A stretch of 64,000 nucleotides of DNA from Bacteroidaceae bacterium (GTDB lineage: Bacteria > Bacteroidota > Bacteroidia > Bacteroidales > Bacteroidaceae): NCBI GenBank assembly GCA_016286165.1, contig JAEESE010000002.1, positions 186,001 through 250,000 on the forward strand, given 5' to 3'. A model generated the notes under the pieces. That model made no database searches. It was not told the DNA's origin and worked only from the letters and a program-made list of their open reading frames with translations. Shown here one piece after another: positions 1-8,418 of the stretch. The position numbers were made by a program, and so were the translations under genes. Each line of letters begins with the position of its first letter. Within the stretch, counting starts at the first letter, position 1.

Positions 1-26
1 TCTTAAAGATTAAAGATTAAGTATCA

Positions 27-893
27 ATGTTCAAAGTTCAAAGACCAAGTTTCCCAGGCAATAAGTGTAAGCGCCAAGTGAAAAGTATCTTTTATTTTTC
101 ACTTCTCACACTTTCGCTTTTCACTTCCAACGCCATGGCTCAGGACACGGAAAACTACGGTGCCGTGTGGACTGAGATAGGCGTCACCAAGGTGCTGCCC
201 TACAATTTCAGCCTCGAAGCCGGCGTGGGCTTCCGCACCCTCGACTGGTTTGAGGATGCCAATCGCTTCGACGCATCAATCGGCCTGTCATATAAGCTGG
301 GCAAATACCTCAAGTTCGGCCTTGGATATACGTTCATTGAGCGGCACTATTGGGATAGGCCGAAAACTCACTACAACCGCTATGGCATTTTCAACGGCTA
401 CAATATTGACGAGAGCCAATGGGCACAGCGCCACCGCGTATCCTTCGACGTCACTGCCGACAAACGTTTCTGGAAGACGCTCCGCATATCACTCCGCGAG
501 CGCTATCAGTACACACATCAGGCTGCGCGCGACTTCACACGTCAGCGGCAACGCGACCCATCGTTCGACGCAGATGGAAACATCACAGGCTTCGATGAAA
601 TCACTGAATTGCCCGAGCACAAGGCCGCCTGGGACCGCCACCTACTGCGCTCACGCCTGAAGTTCGCAATCGACAGGAAAGGCCTCGCGTGGGAACCATT
701 CACATCCGTGGAGTTCCACAACGACATGGGCAACAGTTGGCACCTTGACAAGATACGTGCCATGGCTGGCACCGAGTACGCCGTCAGCAAGCAGCACAAA
801 ATATCAGCCGCTTACGTCTTCACCCACGAGCACGACGACGACGGCAACGAGAACATACATGCCATCAGCATTGGATATCGCTTCAAATTCTAA
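27..893 (+). CDS. DUF2490 family outer-membrane beta-barrel protein
   Basis: Predicted exported outer-membrane protein of the DUF2490 type; its biochemical role is unknown. The N-terminus carries a signal peptide ending near NAMAQ. Alternating aromatic/polar strands follow, such as YKLGKYLKFGLGYTF, and the protein ends in a beta-barrel C-terminal strand IGYRFKF with terminal Phe, the usual signal for barrel insertion. The ATG at 27 lies in repeat-like DNA (ttcaaagttcaaag). An in-frame GTG at 78 would give a cleaner signal peptide (MKSIFYFSLLTLSLF) and may be the real start. A lipoprotein gene follows 23 bases later on the same strand, so the two may be co-transcribed. Family assignment is from recalled sequence character, not a search. 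Confidence 0.75.
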   Translation: MFKVQRPSFPGNKCKRQVKSIFYFSLLTLSLFTSNAMAQDTENYGAVWTEIGVTKVLPYNFSLEAGVGFRTLDWFEDANRFDASIGLSYKLGKYLKFGLGYTFIERHYWDRPKTHYNRYGIFNGYNIDESQWAQRHRVSFDVTADKRFWKTLRISLRERYQYTHQAARDFTRQRQRDPSFDADGNITGFDEITELPEHKAAWDRHLLRSRLKFAIDRKGLAWEPFTSVEFHNDMGNSWHLDKIRAMAGTEYAVSKQHKISAAYVFTHEHDDDGNENIHAISIGYRFKF

Positions 894-916
894 ACACATA
901 TTCTATACAATACACC

Positions 917-2218
917 ATGCAACGCAAACATTTCCCATTCCTTTTAATAGCATCTATGCTCACCGTATGCATAGCAGCTGGATGCGGCGACGATGAGCCG
1001 GAAACGCCTACACCTCCAACACCTCAAGACACGACAGCCATTGACACTACCGACACAATACCTGTCGACACTACTGATACTATCCCCGTCGACACCGACA
1101 CCATTGTAACACCTGTCGACAGCACCGTCTTCATCAAATGGACTGCCAGCGGTGCCACCGTAGAAGTGGCAGAGCAGCTGGCCGACCAGATTACCTACGA
1201 AGTGAACTCAGGCAACGTCATTGTTACCAACACCAACGTGACCGACGAGTTCGTGTTCGTGCTCAGCGGTTCTTCGGCCGACGGCTCATTCACCTACAAC
1301 GGAGAATACAAAGCCACATTCCAGTTCAATGGTCTCGAGCTTACGTCAACCACTGGCGGAGCTATAGACATACAATGTGGCAAGCGCATAAAACTAAACC
1401 TTGTTGAGGGCACCACAAACACCCTTGCTGATGCTGCCACAGGCGAACAAAAGGCTGCATTCAACTGCCAGGGCCACCTCGAGGTGAGCGGCAGCGGCAC
1501 GCTGAACATAGCGGGCAACTGCAACCACGCCCTTCGCACCAAGGAATACCTACAGCTCAAGAGTTCAACAGGCACCATTAACATCACCAAAGCTGCCGCC
1601 GACGGCATACACTGCGGCGAATATTTCCTGATGAACGGCGGCACGGTAAACATTAGCGGGTACACCAACGACGGCCTTCAGATGGAAACCTCCAAAGACT
1701 CCAGCGAGCCCGACAACGGTATCTTCACCATGAACGGAGGTAGCATCAAGGTCACCCATACCGGTGCCGGCAGCAAAGCCATACGCGCCGACTCCACCAT
1801 CGCCGTGATGAACATCAACGGAGGCACCATAGAAATAGAGCTCACTGCCTCGGCATCCGATGCCAAGGGCTTGGTCTGCGACGGCAACATAAACATCAGC
1901 GAGAGCAGTGCTGCCACCAATATCACCATCATAGCAGCAGGCAATGGCTATAAAGATGAAATGGACGAGAAAATCCGAACCACAGGCTTGAAGTCCGATG
2001 CCACGGTGACCCTGAACGCCGGCAACGTCACCATCAATGCCACAGGAAAGTATGCCCGTGGCATGCGAGCCAGCAAACTGATGGTTAATGGCGGCACACT
2101 CACCGTAACCAACACAGGTTCAAGCAGTCAGGGCATTAAGCTCGACGGTCCCAACAACAATGCCACATATTATCAGAAAACTGGCGGCACCGTAAACTGC
2201 AGCAACTGGAAATATTAG
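917..2218 (+). CDS. Carbohydrate-binding beta-helix lipoprotein (Cthe_2159-like)
   Basis: Surface or periplasmic lipoprotein resembling the Cthe_2159-type carbohydrate-binding domain, a right-handed beta-helix family whose founding member binds polygalacturonate. A lipoprotein signal ends at IAAGC (Cys23). An Asp/Thr-rich spacer of repeated DTTDTIPV follows at about residues 35-70. The rest is a ladder of short strands with recurring Asn-Gly-Gly turns (MNGGTVNISG, MNGGSIKVTH, INGGTIEIEL, VNGGTLTVTN), as expected of a beta-helix. It sits between an outer-membrane barrel gene and a glycosidase. A substrate-capture role is inference; there is no SusC/SusD pair here. A terminator-like hairpin follows the stop. 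Confidence 0.75.
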   Translation: MQRKHFPFLLIASMLTVCIAAGCGDDEPETPTPPTPQDTTAIDTTDTIPVDTTDTIPVDTDTIVTPVDSTVFIKWTASGATVEVAEQLADQITYEVNSGNVIVTNTNVTDEFVFVLSGSSADGSFTYNGEYKATFQFNGLELTSTTGGAIDIQCGKRIKLNLVEGTTNTLADAATGEQKAAFNCQGHLEVSGSGTLNIAGNCNHALRTKEYLQLKSSTGTINITKAAADGIHCGEYFLMNGGTVNISGYTNDGLQMETSKDSSEPDNGIFTMNGGSIKVTHTGAGSKAIRADSTIAVMNINGGTIEIELTASASDAKGLVCDGNINISESSAATNITIIAAGNGYKDEMDEKIRTTGLKSDATVTLNAGNVTINATGKYARGMRASKLMVNGGTLTVTNTGSSSQGIKLDGPNNNATYYQKTGGTVNCSNWKY

Positions 2219-2240
2219 TCTTTACAACATCTTTATACTA

Positions 2241-2279
2241 TTAGGCCGGCCTTATACCTCATTTAGGTCGGCCTAATTT
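2241..2279 (+). terminator. Probable intrinsic terminator after the lipoprotein gene
   Basis: Arms TTAGGCCGGCC (2241-2251) and GGTCGGCCTAA (2266-2276) pair over 11 bases with one G-T pair and a 14-base loop. A short T-containing tail follows. The GGCCGGCCTAATTTG string recurs at 49969 after ispH. Confidence 0.6.
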
Positions 2280-2422
2280 GTAAAAATCCATTTCACGTAA
2301 ATTTCCATGTCGGCTGTGAAGAACTAAAGGCATCTGAAGCCCGTCATCTTGGACGGTGACCTCTTCATTGGCAACAAACCCAACAGCCGCGTTGTTGAAC
2401 TGGTAGCAGAATAATCAGGTTT

Positions 2423-4597
2423 ATGAGAACAAGAATAATAGCTTTCCTCATTCTCGTCGGCAGCGCCTGGGCAGCCGCGGCAAAGTCGGACTCCTACTCG
2501 ATTCTCTTCGACAAGCGTTCCCACGCCTTCACCCTTCTGCAGGGCAAGCAGCCTCTGCTATCCGATTTCGTGCCCGAGGCCCGTTTCGGCTCAGAGGTTG
2601 TCACAGCTGCCGATCTGCCCAAGGTCGTGAAGCGAACTAATGGTGTGGAGCATCCCACTTTCGGACGAGGGAAGATTAACTCCTTCCGCTTCACCGATGG
2701 CAGCCGGGCAATGACGCTGTTCGTCAGCATCTTCCACGATGCCGTTGTCGCGCAGCTCACCATCTCTTTGGACAACGGCAGCTCGCTTAAGAGCAACTAC
2801 CTGTCCCCCATCCGGGAACAGGGCACGGACATAGATAAAAGAGGTACTCGCGCGCGTGAAGATGCTTTTCGCTTCCTTAAAGTGCCCTATGACAACGACA
2901 GCTTCATGCGTTATCACCTCTTGCCCCTCGACACCGTGGCCACCAGCTATGAGGTGGCAGCCCTCTTCAGTCCCGCCACGCGCGCAGGCTTGGCCATCGG
3001 CTCCATCGACCACGACCGTTGGAAGAGCGCTGTCACCATCGACCATGGCCGTCTCGCTGCCTTCTCAGGTATTTCCAGCCAAGAAACTCACGACGTCCTG
3101 CCCCACGGCAGTCTTGTCGGCCGACAGATCAGCAGCGCACGCTTCCTCATCACAGCCCGCACCGACTGGCGCGACGCCATGGAGCAGTTTGCCCGCACCT
3201 GCAACAGCTTACAGCCCGGTCGCAAGCATTGGCACCACGGCACACCCTTCGGCTGGCAGAGCTGGGGCGTACTGGCCGAGAAGAACAGTTTCCAGACCGA
3301 CCTCGACGTCAGCGACTTCATGGCCACCACGCTGCGTCCTGCCGGCTACTGCTCGACCGACGGAACGCAAGTCCTCAGCATCGATGCCTGGGACAACCTC
3401 AACGCCCGGCAGAAACGTGAACTCTGCGCTCATGCTCATGCCAACGGACAGGTGCCCGGCACTTACGTCACACCTTTCTGCCTATGGTGGAACGATGCCG
3501 ACCTCGACCGCCCTCTGTTCAAAGGATGCCAGTACACGGGTCGCGATGCCTGTGCCAAAGTGAACGGCAAGCCTTACAAGTACGACGGCGCCTTCTGCCT
3601 CGACCCCACTCATCCTGCCACCCTCGAGCGCTTCGCCCGAGAGGCAGCTTCGCTGAAGGCGGCAGGCTTCGAGTACTTTAAGATAGACTTCACCAGCAAC
3701 GGCATGATTCAGGCCGACAGCTACTACGACCCCGCCGTTCGCACAGCCGTCGAGGCTTACAACTACGGCTTCACACGCTTCATCCAGGAACTCGACCGCG
3801 GCGGCCGTGTCTTCACAGCCCTCTCCATCGCTCCCATCTTCCCCTACCACTATGGCAACTCGCGCCGCATAGCCTGCGACACATGGGGCAAGATCGACCA
3901 GAGCGAGTACGCCATGAATGCCATCAGCTACGGCTGGTGGACGAACGAGTTCTACCAATTTAACGACCCCGACCACCTCGTCCTCGTGGGCAAGGATGCC
4001 GCCAAGGGCGACGTCGAGTCGCTGGGCGAGAACCGCGCGCGCTACACCACGGGCATCTGCTCAGGCATGGTCCTTCTGCCCGATGTCTGGAGTCTCAACG
4101 ACCGCAGTGGACGCGGCGATGCCCGCCTCTCCATGGAGCGTGCCCAGCATATAGCCATGAACGCCGAAGTCAATGCCGTAGGTCGCATCGGTCGCAGCTT
4201 CCGTCCCCTCTATGGAGGTCGCCAGTGGCGTGCCGAAACAGGTGCCGCCGAGAACCTCGTCACCCTCTGCACCGACAGCGCTATCTATCTCGCTGCCTTC
4301 AACTACTCCAACGAGCCGCTTAACGTTGCCGTTCCAATCACCGACCTAGCCCCTCTCCCCGCTCCCCCCGTGGGAGGGAGAGCCGCCAAGCATAAGCAAT
4401 CATCTCCACAGGACAAAGAGTCCTCCCCCCCACGGGGGGAGTTAGAGAGGGGCTTTGAGCTTTGGACAGGCGAGCCCATCACACTTCGCCTTAATTTCAA
4501 ACCCGACCAGCCTCAAGTCCTCATCTCAGTCCCCGCCAAGGACGCCCGCCTCATTCGCCTACGCATTGCTCACCCACACAACGATGCCATCAAATGA
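2423..4597 (+). CDS. Exported clan GH-D glycoside hydrolase (alpha-galactosidase-like)
   Basis: Predicted secreted alpha-galactosidase-like enzyme of 724 residues. A signal peptide (IIAFLILVGSAWAAAAK) is followed by a beta-sandwich-like N-terminal region. The barrel domain starts near FGWQSWGVL and contains FEYFKIDF, where Asp422 matches the clan GH-D nucleophile. It also has the later segment CDTWGKIDQSEYAMNAISYGWW. Exact family (GH27, GH36 or relative) and substrate are not certain. Residues about 642-678, just before the C-terminal beta domain, are encoded by a G/C-rich inverted repeat that looks like an inserted element. They form a low-complexity Pro/Gly/Ser stretch, probably tolerated as a linker. 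The upstream spacer carries no clear promoter. Confidence 0.75.
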   Translation: MRTRIIAFLILVGSAWAAAAKSDSYSILFDKRSHAFTLLQGKQPLLSDFVPEARFGSEVVTAADLPKVVKRTNGVEHPTFGRGKINSFRFTDGSRAMTLFVSIFHDAVVAQLTISLDNGSSLKSNYLSPIREQGTDIDKRGTRAREDAFRFLKVPYDNDSFMRYHLLPLDTVATSYEVAALFSPATRAGLAIGSIDHDRWKSAVTIDHGRLAAFSGISSQETHDVLPHGSLVGRQISSARFLITARTDWRDAMEQFARTCNSLQPGRKHWHHGTPFGWQSWGVLAEKNSFQTDLDVSDFMATTLRPAGYCSTDGTQVLSIDAWDNLNARQKRELCAHAHANGQVPGTYVTPFCLWWNDADLDRPLFKGCQYTGRDACAKVNGKPYKYDGAFCLDPTHPATLERFAREAASLKAAGFEYFKIDFTSNGMIQADSYYDPAVRTAVEAYNYGFTRFIQELDRGGRVFTALSIAPIFPYHYGNSRRIACDTWGKIDQSEYAMNAISYGWWTNEFYQFNDPDHLVLVGKDAAKGDVESLGENRARYTTGICSGMVLLPDVWSLNDRSGRGDARLSMERAQHIAMNAEVNAVGRIGRSFRPLYGGRQWRAETGAAENLVTLCTDSAIYLAAFNYSNEPLNVAVPITDLAPLPAPPVGGRAAKHKQSSPQDKESSPPRGELERGFELWTGEPITLRLNFKPDQPQVLISVPAKDARLIRLRIAHPHNDAIK
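4348..4455. repeat. Palindromic G/C-rich element embedded in glycosidase reading frame
   Basis: Two inverted arms of about 33 bp each (4348-4381 and 4421-4455) share the string AGCCCCTCT then CTCCCCCCGTGGG, and each arm is itself partly palindromic. The element keeps the frame open and adds a linker to the protein. Related coding palindromes occur at 20012, 49044 and 58973. Confidence 0.7.
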
Positions 4598-4710
4598 CGA
4601 CGTTGACGTTAACATGCAAGGATCAAAGATTAAGGATTAAAGCTGCGACTAACCATTAAACGCCCTGACAAGCCTGGTCAGTTTGGATTTCTTTTACATA
4701 ATCAGTTACA

Positions 4711-4740
4711 GTAGAAGTAGAAGTAGAAGTAGAAGTAAAA
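4711..4740. repeat. Hexanucleotide simple repeat (GTAGAA)
   Basis: Four exact GTAGAA units are followed by the variants GTAAAA and GTAGCA. It lies in the gene-free stretch after the glycosidase. No reading frame or promoter is evidently tied to it. Confidence 0.7.
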
Positions 4741-5118
4741 GTAGCAGGGCAAAAGCATAAACACATGAATGACTGCGCAATTAATTCCATGTGGAAATAA
4801 ATTGTGAATCGCAAATCGTCAAATTGAAAATTTTAAAAAAACTTCTCAAACACTCCGACATCCCGAAACCCGCTACTGGAGCGGGTTTCAGGTGCCTTAG
4901 TGACGCGGAGTGTTTTGGCCTCACGCCCCGGGATTAATCATTTCTCATCCTTGTTGGGCACGGCAAAAAGAGGTGGTTATTGCCGGATGCCTTGAGAGGA
5001 TAGCCAAGCCCCTAAAGTCCAGTCAAAAACCTCTTCGCCTCAGCATGTAATAATGTACAGAAGCTGACATAATCTATAAATCACCGAGTGGTTTATAGAA
5101 ATCATTAGGTGAATTGTA

Positions 5119-5158
5119 AAAACCACCGAGTGGTTCCGTGAAACCAAATGGTGGTTTT
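5119..5158 (+). other. Hairpin inside the inverted-repeat element
   Basis: AAAACCACC (5119-5127) pairs with GGTGGTTTT (5150-5158), with an inner TGGTT/AACCA stem. A related structure with the same ACCGAGTGGTT core lies at about 5073-5098. The duplicated core suggests structured RNA or an attenuator rather than coding sequence. Confidence 0.45.
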
Positions 5159-5267
5159 AATTTATTTTAAGGTCGGAGAACTGTTTCGTTCAGGAGAACG
5201 ACTATTTTTGTGCCATAGAAATCGGATTATTCGACCATTCATCACGAGAACCGGCATTTGCAAGACA

Positions 5268-5411
5268 ATGAAACAACTGATTTCTAAAAATTCGAGCAGC
5301 TTCACGCGCTCCAGCACACTGCTCGGACTGGTTGAGACAGTCCGGAACGGCGGCTACGGAATAACCACCATAGGCCGAGGTAGCCACCTCGTTAATGTGC
5401 TACAGTCGTAA
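5268..5411 (+). CDS. Possible 47-residue protein inside the element
   Basis: A short open frame starts MKQLISKNSSSFTRSS and ends exactly at the inner inverted repeat of the element. I do not recognise it. It is Ser/Thr/Gly-rich with one short hydrophobic patch (LLGLVETV). An overlapping antisense frame (5202-5387, minus) is also open, so coding status is unclear. Its placement as the only frame bounded by the inverted ends is the main reason to record it. Comparison with other copies of the element would show whether the frame is conserved. Confidence 0.25.
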   Translation: MKQLISKNSSSFTRSSTLLGLVETVRNGGYGITTIGRGSHLVNVLQS

Positions 5412-5558
5412 CACTCCGCATCACCAACGGCCCCGCAGCCCTCTACTGTAGCGGCTTTCGGGATGTCGGAGTGTTTGAGGCATTTTAAAAAAATCAGTAA
5501 ACACAGAAAACAATTGGCAACAATATAGCACTTGGCATATTTCTTCTTTTTGACAACT

Positions 5559-5575
5559 CGCTCGGCGCTTGCGAC
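5559..5575. repeat. Copy of the CGCTCGGCGCTTGCGAC repeat
   Basis: This 17-base string is identical to two copies upstream of cysQ (61019-61035 and 61065-61081). All three stand beside short inverted motifs built from CTTC/GAAG. The surrounding 5480-5724 stretch holds no convincing gene. Confidence 0.6.
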
Positions 5576-5724
5576 TCTTCTTCGAGCGAAGCGTCCTTCG
5601 GCCGGGCGCGTAAAATTCGTTGTCTAACAAAACATCTCCTGTGCCATCTGCTATAGCATTCCATAACCTTCTGGCTTTGGGCACCACAATGATAAATAGC
5701 AGTGTGTTTTATTCTTACTACAAA

Positions 5725-5762
5725 AAGCCCCCTTGCTTGATTGTTACCAGGCAAGGGGGCTT
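5725..5762 (-). terminator. Intrinsic terminator for the minus-strand membrane protein gene
   Basis: A perfect 12-bp stem (AAGCCCCCTTGC with GCAAGGGGGCTT) and a 14-base loop, read on the minus strand, are followed by TTTTTG. It lies 51 bases past the stop of the gene that ends at 5813. Confidence 0.85.
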
Positions 5763-5812
5763 GTTATGCCGCAATGAGGTTAGATGAGCCTCAGCGCGGA
5801 AAGAGGTTGGGA

Positions 5813-6589
5813 TTACTGGACTTCGACGAAATCGCTGGGCTCGTCGGTAGATGAGGTGGGCTTATATGCGTCGCCGGCCGACTGATAGGCAGTGGCTTCA
5901 GGCTCAGCATATTCCTCGAAGGCTGGCTCGGGATCTGCGGGCTTGAGCATAAAGAAGCTGACAACGAGCATGAACGAGATGATTACTTCGGCGAAGAACA
6001 CACCTACGAAGCAAGCGCAGAAACCGAGGATGGCGATGCCTATCATGGTGAGGCCCATGAGGAAGAGCTCCCAGAAATGGCCGCGCGTCATCTCCCATGA
6101 CTTGGTGAAGGCCTCGGAGAAGGTGGCACCTTGAGTGGCAGCCAGCAGAGGAGCATACCACAGACGTACTCCGAGCCAGATACCGGGCAGGATGCAAAGG
6201 AGGATACCGCAAGCTACGATGAGGCCGCAGACGAGTTCAACGCAAAAATAGATGGCCAGCTGGTTGATGTCCACCTTGAAGACATCGCCGAAAGCGGTGT
6301 AGGGGCGGCCCGTCTGGTGTGCGCTCACGTACATTTTAAGAAGTATGAAACCCAGATAGATGCCGAGTAGACAGGCGATTGAGAGCATCGGATAGTTCAC
6401 CTGAAAAGCCTCGCGGATGAGTTCGGGGTCTTGAGAGGTTATGGCCTGCGAATAGGCAACTGGATCTAGGTTGATACCCAATCCGCTGAACAAGCTCTGT
6501 ACGAGTGTGAAGAGCACGAAGATAGGCCAATGTTTCACGGCGAGGTCCCAAGCACGGGAGACGATATCGCCAATCGAGAGTTTTTTCAT
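5813..6589 (-). CDS. Multi-pass membrane protein, unknown function
   Basis: Polytopic inner-membrane protein of 258 residues, resembling the loosely defined YciC/DUF975 or glycerophosphodiesterase-membrane-domain group. No catalytic motif is visible. The N-terminal MKKLSIGDIVSRAWDLAVKHW is a typical amphipathic opening, then about six hydrophobic segments follow. The characteristic internal stretch is LCILPGIWLGVRLWYAPLL followed by FSEAFTKSWEMTRGHFWELF. The C-terminal 40 residues are acidic and soluble. The downstream partner in transcription is a strong terminator. A DUF2752 gene lies 63 bases upstream on the same strand and could be co-transcribed. Confidence 0.7.
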   Translation of the reverse strand: MKKLSIGDIVSRAWDLAVKHWPIFVLFTLVQSLFSGLGINLDPVAYSQAITSQDPELIREAFQVNYPMLSIACLLGIYLGFILLKMYVSAHQTGRPYTAFGDVFKVDINQLAIYFCVELVCGLIVACGILLCILPGIWLGVRLWYAPLLAATQGATFSEAFTKSWEMTRGHFWELFLMGLTMIGIAILGFCACFVGVFFAEVIISFMLVVSFFMLKPADPEPAFEEYAEPEATAYQSAGDAYKPTSSTDEPSDFVEVQ

Positions 6590-6652
6590 TGTTGTTGTGT
6601 TTTAAGTTAAATTGTTGTTGGTTTTTATAAATGTTTGACGTAATTTCTGAAG

Positions 6653-6901
6653 CTAAAGTTGCAAGAGGTTGCGAAAAATTCCCCAAGCGATAGTGCAGAG
6701 AAGCACTACGGTGGCGGCCGGGGTGGACAACTCGCCCTTCCACAGCCACCAGGCTACCACGGCAGGCAGGCCAATAGCCAAGCCGGGATTGAGCCAGAAC
6801 GCCTCGATAAAACGGCCGTGTAGCAGAGCGAGGATCATTCGCTGTGCGCCGCAGAAGGGGCAGTTGAGGCCAGTGAGAAGATGGAGCGGACAGGGCAGCA
6901 T
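6653..6901 (-). CDS. DUF2752 small membrane protein, probably shortened at the N-terminus
   Basis: An 82-residue membrane protein with the DUF2752 signature NCPFCGAQRMILALLHGRFIEAFWLNPGLA and two hydrophobic helices. The function of the family is unknown. Members I recall start with an additional N-terminal helix ahead of the CP-x-x-LLTG segment. Here the frame begins directly at MLPCPLHLLTG, and the DNA immediately upstream is a long 7-base repeat array with stop codons in this frame. Repeat insertion or expansion may have removed the first helix, or translation may begin at a start I cannot see. It is followed by the membrane protein gene ending at 5813. Confidence 0.65.
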   Translation of the reverse strand: MLPCPLHLLTGLNCPFCGAQRMILALLHGRFIEAFWLNPGLAIGLPAVVAWWLWKGELSTPAATVVLLCTIAWGIFRNLLQL

Positions 6902-6904
6902 GGG

Positions 6905-7013
6905 GGATGAAGAATTAAGAATGAAGAATTAAGAATGAAGAATGAAGAATTAAGAATTAAGAATGAAGAATTAAGAATGAAGAATGAAGAATTAAGAATG
7001 AAGAATGAAGAAT
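6905..7013. repeat. Heptanucleotide array (GAATTAA/GAATGAA)
   Basis: About fifteen 7-base units alternate between GAATTAA and GAATGAA. Because 7 is not a multiple of 3, the array shifts frame at each unit. Any frame across it is an artefact. It abuts the start of the DUF2752 gene. Confidence 0.85.
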
Positions 7014-7086
7014 AATTGGAGTATTTATTATGTTGGTGCAAAGTTACTATTAATACTCTTAACGGCAATAAAGTGACCCCGTTTTT

Positions 7087-8418
7087 TCACTTTCTTTTTT
7101 TGTTGTAGCGCCTTGTCTCGGCCACTATGACACCAGCCAAGGCCAGCAGCGATACGAGGTTGGGGATGGCCATGAGGCCGTTGAGCAGGTCGGCGAGGTT
7201 CCACACTACGGTGAGCTGCACCACGGCGCCGGCAAAGATGGCTGCCACGTAGAGCACCCTGTAAAGGATGAGGTAGCGCTTGCCGCTAAGGTACTCAACG
7301 GCACGCTCGCCATAGTAGCTCCAACCGAGAATGGTGGAGAAGGCGAAGGTGAGGATGCCGAAGGTGAGCAGGGGCGCTCCGATATACGGTATCTTGTCGA
7401 AGGCCACCTTGGTTAGGGCTCCGCCGTCGACATAGTCGATTTCGGGATAGGCGATGATGCTGCTGACAAGGACGAGACCTGTGAGGGCGCAGATGACCAC
7501 GGTGTCCCAAAAAGTGGCGGTGGATGATACCAGAGCCTGGCGCACAGGGTCCTTGGTCTTGGCGGCGGCTGCCACTATGGGTGCGGAGCCCATACCGCTC
7601 TCGTTGGAGAAGAGGCCGCGGGCAATTCCATAGCGGGCGGTCATCATGATGGTGGTGCCGGCAAAGCCGCCGCCTGCCGCCTCGGGGGTGAAGGCGCTGC
7701 GACAGATGAGGCAGAGGGCGTCCCACACGTAAGCGCTGTTGATGCAGAGTATGGCTAAACAGCCAACGACGTAGAGCAGCGCCATGAGCGGCACGAAAGC
7801 CGTGCAGAAACGGGCTATACCCTTGACACCGAAGATGATGACGAGGGCTGCCAACAGGGCTATGGCAGCGCCGGTCCATGCGGGCGCGATGCCGTAGGTC
7901 TCAAAGCAAAGCATGGAGATGGCATTGCTCTGCACGGTGTTGCCTATGCCGAAGGAGGCTACGGCGGTGAGGACGCAGAAGGCGATGGCCATGCTCTTCC
8001 ATCCCAGACCGCGTTCGAGGGCATACATGGGTCCTCCGAGCATGGTGCCGTCGCTTGTCTTGACACGGTATTTCACCGCCAATAGGCCTTCGGAATACTT
8101 GGTGGCAATGCCCAGAACGCCCGTAATCCAACACCATAGCACGGCACCGGGACCGCCCATAGCCACGGCTGTGGCCACGCCAACGATGTTGCCCGTACCT
8201 ATAGTGGCAGCAAGCGACGTGGCAAGGGCGCCGAACTGGCTGACGTCGCCCTCGGCATTCTTGTCGCTGGTGACGGAGAGGCGTATGGCATGAAAGATGT
8301 GGCGCTGGGGGAAGCGCAGGCGCACGGTGAGGTAGAGATGAGTGCCCAACAGAAGCACAATCATCGGCCAACCCCACAGTTGCGAAGCAGCCCCGGCTAT
8401 GAATGCGTTGATATCCAT
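7087..8418 (-). CDS. Sodium:alanine symporter, AGCS family
   Basis: Inner-membrane amino acid carrier that couples uptake of alanine or glycine to sodium. The 443-residue length and about ten hydrophobic helices fit the AGCS family. Family landmarks are visible: GALATSLAATIGTGNIVGVATAVAMGGPGA in the first third, GPMYALERGLG, and the ARGLFSNESGMGSAPI segment. Its ATG directly follows the luxS stop codon, so it is very probably the last gene of the mtnN-luxS transcription unit. That link suggests import of a small neutral amino acid together with methyl-cycle recycling; the actual substrate cannot be read from sequence. Confidence 0.9.
   Translation of the reverse strand: MDINAFIAGAASQLWGWPMIVLLLGTHLYLTVRLRFPQRHIFHAIRLSVTSDKNAEGDVSQFGALATSLAATIGTGNIVGVATAVAMGGPGAVLWCWITGVLGIATKYSEGLLAVKYRVKTSDGTMLGGPMYALERGLGWKSMAIAFCVLTAVASFGIGNTVQSNAISMLCFETYGIAPAWTGAAIALLAALVIIFGVKGIARFCTAFVPLMALLYVVGCLAILCINSAYVWDALCLICRSAFTPEAAGGGFAGTTIMMTARYGIARGLFSNESGMGSAPIVAAAAKTKDPVRQALVSSTATFWDTVVICALTGLVLVSSIIAYPEIDYVDGGALTKVAFDKIPYIGAPLLTFGILTFAFSTILGWSYYGERAVEYLSGKRYLILYRVLYVAAIFAGAVVQLTVVWNLADLLNGLMAIPNLVSLLALAGVIVAETRRYNKKRK

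Larger units (their letters stand above)
4845..5479. repeat. 635-bp element with inverted-repeat stem-loop ends
   Basis: The outermost 24 bases, beginning CTCAAACACTCCGACATCCC, are repeated exactly in inverted orientation at the right end. The match continues with one mismatch through CCGCTAC. A second inner inverted pair (about 4897-4915 and 5411-5429) carries GCGGAGTGTT/AACACTCCGC. Each end can therefore fold on itself through AAACACTCCG/CGGAGTGTTT into a roughly 70-base stem-loop. The interior holds further hairpins and a possible 47-codon frame, but no transposase. It could be a MITE-like mobile element, a pair of divergent structured RNAs, or a decayed insertion. Confidence 0.65.

Noticed and set aside
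4845..5479. Intact insertion sequence
   Set aside because: No transposase frame exists between the inverted ends; the only open frame is 47 codons.
5421..5754. Two minus-strand frames in the spacer after the inverted-repeat element
   Set aside because: They read through the repeat end and the terminator, overlap each other and show no protein-like pattern.
6835..7068. 77-codon minus-strand frame
   Set aside because: Most of it is translation of the heptad array (SSFFILN repeats).
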